Below, one piece after another: positions 58,507 to 64,000 of a stretch of 64,000 bases of DNA. Numbering within the stretch: position 1 is the first letter of the stretch; every line of letters starts with the position of its first letter. Made by a program: the position numbers and the translations under genes. Source of the DNA: Herpetosiphon sp042688385 (lineage in GTDB: Bacteria; Chloroflexota; Chloroflexia; Chloroflexales; Herpetosiphonaceae); assembly GCF_042688385.1 (NCBI RefSeq), contig NZ_JBHUPY010000007.1, positions 310,001-374,000 on the forward strand, given 5' to 3'. Below the pieces are notes generated by a model. It saw only the letters and a program-made list of their open reading frames with translations, was not told where the DNA came from and made no database searches.

Positions 58507-60708
58507 ATGCAGCATCTCCCCCAGTATTCGACCAGTTTAATTGGCCGCAGCCGCGTCGTTGCCGCCCTCGCTGACCTATTTCAACAGCAAGCTCAGCGCT
58601 TAGTTAGTTTGATTGGAGCCAGCGGCACTGGCAAAACGCGGCTTGGGCTTGAAGCTGCCGAAACTATTCGCGATAGTTTTGTTGATGGCTGCTACTTTAT
58701 CAATCTTGCCCCAGTTGATGATGCTGTGTTTGTGCTGCCAACGATTGCCCACACTTTGGGCGTGCATGAAACCGCCAATCAATCGTTGCTTGATAGTTTG
58801 ATTAATTTTTTGCAGGGCAAGCGGGTGTTGTTAATGCTCGATAATTTCGAGCAGGTTAAACAAGCTGCGACTGAGCTAAATCTCTTGATCGAAGGCACCG
58901 ATCAAGCCCAATTTATGGTAACTAGCCAAGTGGCCTTGGGCTTGGCGAATGAATATGAGTTCAATGTGCCGCCGCTGGAAGTGCCCGACCAAGCGCAGCT
59001 GCCTGCAAGTGAATTATTGGCATATTCAGCAATTAGCTTGTTTGTTGATCGAATGCAAGCGATCCAGCCGCGCTTTGTGTTGAGCGATACCCAAGCCAAA
59101 GCTGTGGTCGAAATTTGTCGGCTGGTGCATGGCTTGCCCTTGGCGATTGAATTAATTGCCGCTCATAGCTCAGCGCTCTCACCAAGCGACTTATTGCTTT
59201 TGGTCCGCAACTATTTGGCTCTAGGGCGCGGCGCAACGATTGCCAAACCAAGCAGACATCATGTGCTTTATCCAGTGCTCGATTGGTGCTTTAGCCGTTT
59301 ATCTGCGCCCCAACAAACCTTATTTAGTCGCTTGGGAGCCTTTAATGGCGGTTTTTCCAGCGATGCGGTGATGGCGCTGTACCAAACCGCAGGCGAATTT
59401 CCCACAGCGGTTGATTCGGGGCTTGCCAGTTTGCAGCAAAAACATTTGCTGTTGCAAGAAACAATGCCTGGCCAACAGCCACGCTACATCATGCTCGATG
59501 CAGTGCGTAAATATGCCCATCAGCGTTTGCGCAAACGCAAAGAGGCCCAGCAAATCGAACTTTATCACGCCACCTACTACCGCGATTTGAGCGTGAGCGC
59601 CAAAGAAGAGTTGGGCGGCCCCAACAACGAATTCTGGACCAATCGGCTGCTCAGCGAGATTCATAATATTCGGGCGGCGCTGCAATGGGCCTTGAGCCAC
59701 AACCAAGCGAATCTGGCCTTGCAACTCAGCAGCAATTTGGTGCGCTTTTGGATTCGCCAAGGCTACTTAAGCGAAGGCCGGCGCTGGATCAGTACCGCAT
59801 TGGAACAGCAAACCAATGCCGAGCCAGCGACGGTGCGCACAGGTTTGGCTTCAGTCGGCGCGATCGCTTGGGTTCAAGGCAGTTATCGTGAGGCCAATAC
59901 CTATCTCGAAACCGCCTTAGCAATTGAATCAACTAATCAGCATGAAACCGCCCGTTTGCTCAATACCTTGGGTTTGGTAGCCTACAACCAAGGACTTCAC
60001 GAGCAAGCTAGTGCCTATTTTGAGCAAACCTTAGCCCTCTATCTAGAACTCTATCGAGAACGTGATGATCAAGCAATGATTGGAATTACGCTCAACAATC
60101 TGGGCTTGATCGAAATTGATCGCGGCAATTTAGCGGCGGCGCGCCAAATTTATGCTGAAGTTTTAGCCCTTCTTCGCCCAGCCAATAACCCGTTTAATCT
60201 CATCATGCCGCTGAGCAACCTTGGCTTGATCGCGATTCTCGAAGAACGCTATGCTGAGGCCGAGCCATTGCTCGAAGAAGGCTTGGCGCTTTGCCGCGCG
60301 CATCGCGATTACAACGGCTTAGGCTATTTTCTGACCAACTTAGCTGCCTGTTTGGCTGGCCAAGGCCGCTTTGAGCGTGCGCGCGATTGTTTGATTGAAG
60401 CCTTGGTTGTGCGTAACAATGCACAATCACAAAGTGGCATCGTGGAGGGAGCCAAAACCGCCAGCGAAATCTTGCTTAAGGCTGGCTTGGCGGAAGCGGC
60501 AGCACTGGCATGGGGCTATGCCAGCGCCAGATTTGCCGAACTGCAAGCAAATCCAGTTTGGTACGACGAGCGCCAACAAACCATGATCGAAACTGGATTA
60601 ACCACGACTCTTGGCAGTGAGCGCTTTGCAAGCCTCAAACACACTGGCGCGCAACAAACGATCGACGAGCTGATTAATCTGCTGCAAACTGCGAAGTTTA
60701 TGCAGTAA
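58507..60708 (+). CDS. NB-ARC-type (STAND) ATPase with tetratricopeptide repeats, no DNA-binding domain seen
   Basis: A 733-residue cytoplasmic protein. Residues ~8-330 form a STAND/NB-ARC ATPase: start STSLIGRSRVVAALADLF, Walker A GASGTGKTRLGLE (~37), Walker B VLLMLDNFEQVKQA (~110), then GLPLAIELIAAHSSALS as the family GxP motif (~215). Residues ~340-700 are tetratricopeptide repeats (AIAWVQGSYREANTYLETAL, YNQGLHEQASAYFEQTLALY, IEIDRGNLAAARQIYAEVL). LuxR-LAL or SARP regulators with this core usually add a helix-turn-helix; none is visible at either end. GGAG lies 8 bases before the ATG. It may be a signalling switch acting through protein contacts. It is convergent with the split SUKH gene, six bases apart. 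Confidence 0.85.
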   Translation: MQHLPQYSTSLIGRSRVVAALADLFQQQAQRLVSLIGASGTGKTRLGLEAAETIRDSFVDGCYFINLAPVDDAVFVLPTIAHTLGVHETANQSLLDSLINFLQGKRVLLMLDNFEQVKQAATELNLLIEGTDQAQFMVTSQVALGLANEYEFNVPPLEVPDQAQLPASELLAYSAISLFVDRMQAIQPRFVLSDTQAKAVVEICRLVHGLPLAIELIAAHSSALSPSDLLLLVRNYLALGRGATIAKPSRHHVLYPVLDWCFSRLSAPQQTLFSRLGAFNGGFSSDAVMALYQTAGEFPTAVDSGLASLQQKHLLLQETMPGQQPRYIMLDAVRKYAHQRLRKRKEAQQIELYHATYYRDLSVSAKEELGGPNNEFWTNRLLSEIHNIRAALQWALSHNQANLALQLSSNLVRFWIRQGYLSEGRRWISTALEQQTNAEPATVRTGLASVGAIAWVQGSYREANTYLETALAIESTNQHETARLLNTLGLVAYNQGLHEQASAYFEQTLALYLELYRERDDQAMIGITLNNLGLIEIDRGNLAAARQIYAEVLALLRPANNPFNLIMPLSNLGLIAILEERYAEAEPLLEEGLALCRAHRDYNGLGYFLTNLAACLAGQGRFERARDCLIEALVVRNNAQSQSGIVEGAKTASEILLKAGLAEAAALAWGYASARFAELQANPVWYDERQQTMIETGLTTTLGSERFASLKHTGAQQTIDELINLLQTAKFMQ

Positions 60709-60714
60709 GCAATG

Positions 60715-61299
60715 TTATGGGTGATAATTTAATGTTGTGCCATCAGCAAGCCAGCGACAACGATTCCATTTGGCTTTAATTGCTGCGACTTTTGGCTTAT
60801 TAGGCACATATTCAGCATCCTGAATAAAATAAGCCCCAGTTGCATAGCATTCTTCGATTGCCGCCAACATCGTCGTTAATGAATCATAGATCTGTGCAGA
60901 ACTATGATGGCAGAACCAGATTGAGCCATAAGCATCACGGGTTGCATCCATTTGAACCATATAGTATTCGCCCATAAAATCAAATAATGGGAATAAAAAT
61001 GGTTCATAGGCTTCAGATCCAATTTCTCGATTGGTTTACATCAAGTCCTGATAAATTTGATAAGCAGCTTCGATCGAGAGAAAGTGATGATAATAGAATA
61101 ATTGGGTATCTTCATTATTCGTTCCGTTATGCCAGGCATAGAGTTCGAGAATCTCTGCTGGTAGAAGAAACGGTATCACACTGGCAATTTGTTCAGGGCT
61201 ATAGGCTGGCTGTAAGGCAGTTAATAATTCAGGATCAACTTGCGCCGTATAGTTGGTAATTGATTCAAGCAACTGTTGAATACTTGCTGTTTGCGCCAT
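60715..61299 (-). pseudogene. SUKH (SMI1/KNR4) family gene split by one in-frame stop
   Basis: Two frames in the same reading phase make one SUKH protein of about 194 codons with a single TAA at 61038-61036. The first part (61299 to the stop, 87 residues) has LPAEILELYAWHNGTN and FLSIEAAYQIYQDLM; the second continues TNREIGSEAYEPFLFPLFDF, then GEYYMVQMD and a normal end. SUKH proteins often are immunity proteins against secreted nuclease toxins. Start ATG 61299 lies one base after the PhzF stop; GGAGG is 12 bases upstream, so the genes are probably co-transcribed. The stop may be a mutation, a sequencing error, or a start of two short products (an ATG at 60975 has no ribosome site). No toxin gene is nearby. 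Confidence 0.75.
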
Positions 61300-61300
61300 A

Positions 61301-62179
61301 CTAGATCTCAACCTCCAGCGTTTGCATAACTTTGGCCTGCCCACCAGCCAATAAACTCTGAATTGCTCCATCAGCCAGTTTGATTTGCACTTCGATCACG
61401 CTTGGCGAAGCTGGTTGCATCAGCCAACCTTGCTCGATCAAAAAGTTGGTTTGCTGCAAGCCTAGTTTATCGTACAAATAACAGGCCAGCGGGCCAGCAG
61501 CCATGCCAGTGCCTGCCTCCTCGCGAATGCCATAGCGCGGCGCGAACATACGCGTGCCCGCCGAGCGGCCAGCCTGTTTGGTCGCGGGCGTAAACACATA
61601 GTAGCCAATCAAATCGAGTTGCTCGCTGATGTGTTGGATTTGCACAAAATTTGGTTGCAATTCGGCAAGGGTTTGCTCGCTCGCCAGCCCAATAATCAAA
61701 AAGCTATTGCCGGTATTGACCAAGGTTGGCAAACTCCCGCTCAGCAAGGCATCGCTGCCGAGATTGAGCGATTGCAAGGCTTGTTGCGCGATGGAGTCGC
61801 TTAGCTCAAACTGCTGGTAGCGCGGTGCTACTTGCTGCATAAAAGCCTGATCATCAGCCACAATAATCTCGCGCAGCCCATCGATGGTTTCTTTGGAAAG
61901 CTGGCCCGCAGGCACGCGTTTGAGCTGGCGCAAAAGGCTAAATGTGGCGATTGTGGCGTGGCCGCAATGGGCAATTTGGCGAGTTGGGGTAAAAAATTCA
62001 AGTTTAATCGTGGCAACATCCGATGCGCTGACAAAGGCTGTTTCCGATAAACCAACCTGCTGCGCAACCGCCAATTTCTGTTCGGTCGTTAGGCCATCGG
62101 CCTGCAACACGACCCCTGCTGGATTTCCGCCGCGAGCGCCATCAATAAACGCATTGACAATCTGAACTTCAAGCTGCAT
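61301..62179 (-). CDS. PhzF-family isomerase/epimerase
   Basis: A 292-residue protein with the PhzF/diaminopimelate-epimerase fold. Family marks: IVNAFIDGARGGNPAGVVL at the start, QQVGLSETAFVS with the catalytic Glu near 45, IAHCGHATIATF near 72, and RMFAPRYGIREEAGTGMAAGPLACYL near 205 for the second phosphate-binding/acid loop. PhzF acts in phenazine biosynthesis, but most stand-alone homologs have unknown substrates and no other phz gene is present. ATG 62179 has GAGGA 5 bases upstream; the longer frame starts with TTG. The SUKH gene follows with a single-base gap. Confidence 0.92.
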   Translation of the reverse strand: MQLEVQIVNAFIDGARGGNPAGVVLQADGLTTEQKLAVAQQVGLSETAFVSASDVATIKLEFFTPTRQIAHCGHATIATFSLLRQLKRVPAGQLSKETIDGLREIIVADDQAFMQQVAPRYQQFELSDSIAQQALQSLNLGSDALLSGSLPTLVNTGNSFLIIGLASEQTLAELQPNFVQIQHISEQLDLIGYYVFTPATKQAGRSAGTRMFAPRYGIREEAGTGMAAGPLACYLYDKLGLQQTNFLIEQGWLMQPASPSVIEVQIKLADGAIQSLLAGGQAKVMQTLEVEI

Positions 62180-62236
62180 GTGGTTCCTCAATCAACACAA
62201 GAATTTTAAAATGAGTATACATCAAACGCACGCAGC

Positions 62237-62270
62237 CACGCCGATCTAGCCTGCGGCGCTAATCGGCGTG
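62237..62270 (-). other. Hairpin after the hybrid kinase gene
   Basis: CACGCCGAT (62237-62245) pairs with 62262-62270. It lies 36 bases beyond the kinase stop, without a T run, so it is a weak terminator or processing element. Confidence 0.4.
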
Positions 62271-62305
62271 CGGCAATCTCCATTTTGAAGCTAGGTGGGT
62301 TTTGG

Positions 62306-64000
62306 CTAATGGCGGGTTTTGGTGGACGAAACGCTATTGATTGTGCGTTGCAAATCGCTGAGTGTAAATGGTTTTTGCAAAAAGCCAGCCAAACCGTCAT
62401 TCAACAAGGGATCAAGCATCGAATCGACGCTATAGCCACTCATTAACACAATCGACACATCGTTGCGAATGGCGCGCAAGCCATGGGCCGTATCGATGCC
62501 ATTAAAGTGGGGCATCGTCAGATCGAGCAACACCAACTGATATTCGTTGGCATGCTCGCGAAAGGCCTTAATTGCACTCTGGCCATCACCAAATCCGCGC
62601 ACAGTTAGGCCTAAACGTTGCAGCATGCGCTCAGTGACCATCCGAACTGCTGGTTCATCGTCGATCAGCATAACCAGATTGTGCACTGATTGAACAACAT
62701 CGTTCGATGCTGCGGGGGTTGGCTGTAAAATCGAATGTGGTGGTAATAACACCGTAACCTCCGTTCCCATTTGGGGTTGGCTCCACACGGCAATCGAGCC
62801 ATGATGAGCGCGTACCATGCCTAAGACTGCGGCTAAGCCAAGCCCGCGTCCGGCAAATTTTGTGCTGAAATAGGGATCAAACATCAGCCCTTGGGTGTGG
62901 GCATCCATGCCAACGCCGTTATCACGAATACTCAGGGTGATATAGCTGCCTGCGGGAAGTTTGGGCAAGCCAGTAGCGGTATGCGGAGCTTGAGCATAGG
63001 TTTGGAGCTTGCTGGTAATTTGAATTGCGCCAAACCGATGATCGATCGCCTCAATACTATTTTTGAAGATACTCAAGATGATTTGGTTCATTTGATTAAC
63101 ATCGCCCTTGAGTAGCCCCAATTGATCATCAAGCTCATAGGTTATGTTGGTCGTCGGGTGCGCCTGCTCACTAAACGTCGGGGTTAGCTCACGCAGTTGC
63201 GCATTCAGATCGACAGGACTACTGACAAAGAGGCTGCTTCCGGTATAGGCGACAATTTGCTGGGTTAGCTCTGTAGCACGAATTGCGAGGGCTTCGATCT
63301 CTTGCAGTTGCTGGTAGATTGGGTGGGTTGGAATGAGATCGAGCAATCCTAGGCTAACATTGCCCCGAATGCCCATCAAAATATTATTGAAATCGTGGGC
63401 AATTCCGCCGGCGAGCAGGCCAAGACTTTTGCGTTTTTCGCGTTCGTTGGCAAGTTGTTGGGCAGCTTCACGTTGTTGGATGGCCGTATGATCGCGAATT
63501 ACTATCTGTACCGCTGAGTTACCAGCAAAAGTTATGGGAATAATCGTCAACCTTAGGGGGATTTCTGAGCTTTTAGTTGGGTCGTAGCGCAGTTCATGGC
63601 TCAGCGGCTGTTTGGTTGCCAGTGCTTGCTCAAACAGTTTTTGCACGGTATTCGAGCTTGGTTCAAGCATGCGCGCGAGATCGCTACCAAGAATTTGATA
63701 GCAGTTTTCAAAGCCAAGCAAGGCGATGCCAATCGCATTGATATAGACAATTCGGCCTGCCTGTTGTACCACAATCCCATCGGGCATGGCATCGAGCATG
63801 GCCCGATAATGTTGGTCAATCAGGCTATTTGGTCGCCAGAGCGCCGCTTGACCAAGCGCATTGCTCACTTGGCGACACACATTGATCAACAGTGCAGCAT
63901 CTGCTTGATTAAAGGTATCAACGATGCTCTCAATCATCAACACGCCCAATAATTGCTGTCCAACCATCAGGGGAACGCAAATCGACGATTGGATATGCGG
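62306..64000 (-). CDS. Hybrid sensor histidine kinase (GAF, PAS, HisKA, HATPase, receiver), 5' end outside window
   Basis: The frame is open to the right edge (reading IQSSICVPLMVGQQLLGVLM), so the start lies beyond 64000; about 564 C-terminal residues are visible. A GAF domain end (ILVESIVDTFNQAD-like region) is followed by a PAS domain (LDAMPDGIVVQQAGRIVYIN). The HisKA domain has GGIAHDFNNILMGIRGN. The ATPase domain has IILSIFKNSIEAID, IRDNGVGMD and GRGLGLAAVLGMV. The receiver has the phospho-Asp in LVLLDLTMPHFNG and the Lys in FLQKPF. The domain layout resembles the hybrid kinase at 14391-16532. No membrane segment is seen in this part. Confidence 0.93.
   Translation of the reverse strand, partial: PHIQSSICVPLMVGQQLLGVLMIESIVDTFNQADAALLINVCRQVSNALGQAALWRPNSLIDQHYRAMLDAMPDGIVVQQAGRIVYINAIGIALLGFENCYQILGSDLARMLEPSSNTVQKLFEQALATKQPLSHELRYDPTKSSEIPLRLTIIPITFAGNSAVQIVIRDHTAIQQREAAQQLANEREKRKSLGLLAGGIAHDFNNILMGIRGNVSLGLLDLIPTHPIYQQLQEIEALAIRATELTQQIVAYTGSSLFVSSPVDLNAQLRELTPTFSEQAHPTTNITYELDDQLGLLKGDVNQMNQIILSIFKNSIEAIDHRFGAIQITSKLQTYAQAPHTATGLPKLPAGSYITLSIRDNGVGMDAHTQGLMFDPYFSTKFAGRGLGLAAVLGMVRAHHGSIAVWSQPQMGTEVTVLLPPHSILQPTPAASNDVVQSVHNLVMLIDDEPAVRMVTERMLQRLGLTVRGFGDGQSAIKAFREHANEYQLVLLDLTMPHFNGIDTAHGLRAIRNDVSIVLMSGYSVDSMLDPLLNDGLAGFLQKPFTLSDLQRTINSVSSTKTRH

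Noticed and set aside
60987..61259. 90-codon plus-strand frame over the SUKH region
   Set aside because: It is antisense to the SUKH coding phase and shows no motif.

Overview
The window looks like chromosomal DNA of a filamentous, gliding member of the Chloroflexota, most likely Herpetosiphon or a close relative. This is an inference from several features: roughly balanced base composition, an hrcA-grpE-dnaK-dnaJ operon with a perfect CIRCE operator, large secreted proteases ending in VYLPAV tails, many two-component proteins, and intergenic DNA full of short word-like repeats. No rRNA, tRNA, insertion sequence or CRISPR array was seen.

Layout. 1-1330: end of transketolase and rpiB (non-oxidative pentose phosphate pathway), closed by a strong terminator. 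1348-8584: a secreted lysyl-endopeptidase-like serine protease, an FAH-family hydrolase, a cyclic-nucleotide-binding SpoIIE phosphatase, an M20 peptidase and an OsmC protein. 8581-11475: a response regulator, histidine kinase and glycosidase-like membrane protein in one overlapping operon, with an 11-bp-period direct repeat upstream. 11965-18059: aldo/keto reductase, HAD phosphatase, an AT-rich PD-(D/E)XK-like gene beside a duplicated kinase-gene end, a binding protein plus hybrid kinase pair, and a zinc-ribbon protein with a disordered middle. 18343-23429: heat-shock operon. 23735-26788: M4 metalloprotease.

26926-43722 is the most unusual part. Seven large genes, all on the minus strand, encode membrane-anchored or lipoprotein extracellular proteins with propeller-like repeats. 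They are paralogs produced by tandem duplication. A two-gene unit (membrane-anchored protein, then lipoprotein, 21 bases apart) occurs twice. One lipoprotein carries the body of its membrane-anchored neighbour, and one paralog has lost its second half and kept its last ~30 codons out of frame. I do not recognise the family.

43988-50231: a PIG-L deacetylase, an HD-GYP phosphodiesterase with PAS and GAF domains, and a three-gene operon (DUF2089, small SHOCT-like protein, DUF4097 protein) whose promoter carries a near-perfect Fur-type 7-1-7 box. 50232-58347: a DnaQ-DinG helicase, a class A penicillin-binding protein, an HtrA protease and an unknown protein. 58507-64000: an NB-ARC/TPR ATPase, a SUKH immunity-like gene split by one in-frame stop, a PhzF-family protein, and a hybrid histidine kinase that runs off the right edge.

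The gene content suits a predatory or degradative, surface-active bacterium: secreted proteases, surface proteins and dense signalling. Start codons were moved from the longest open frame wherever a Shine-Dalgarno sequence or gene overlap pointed to an internal ATG.
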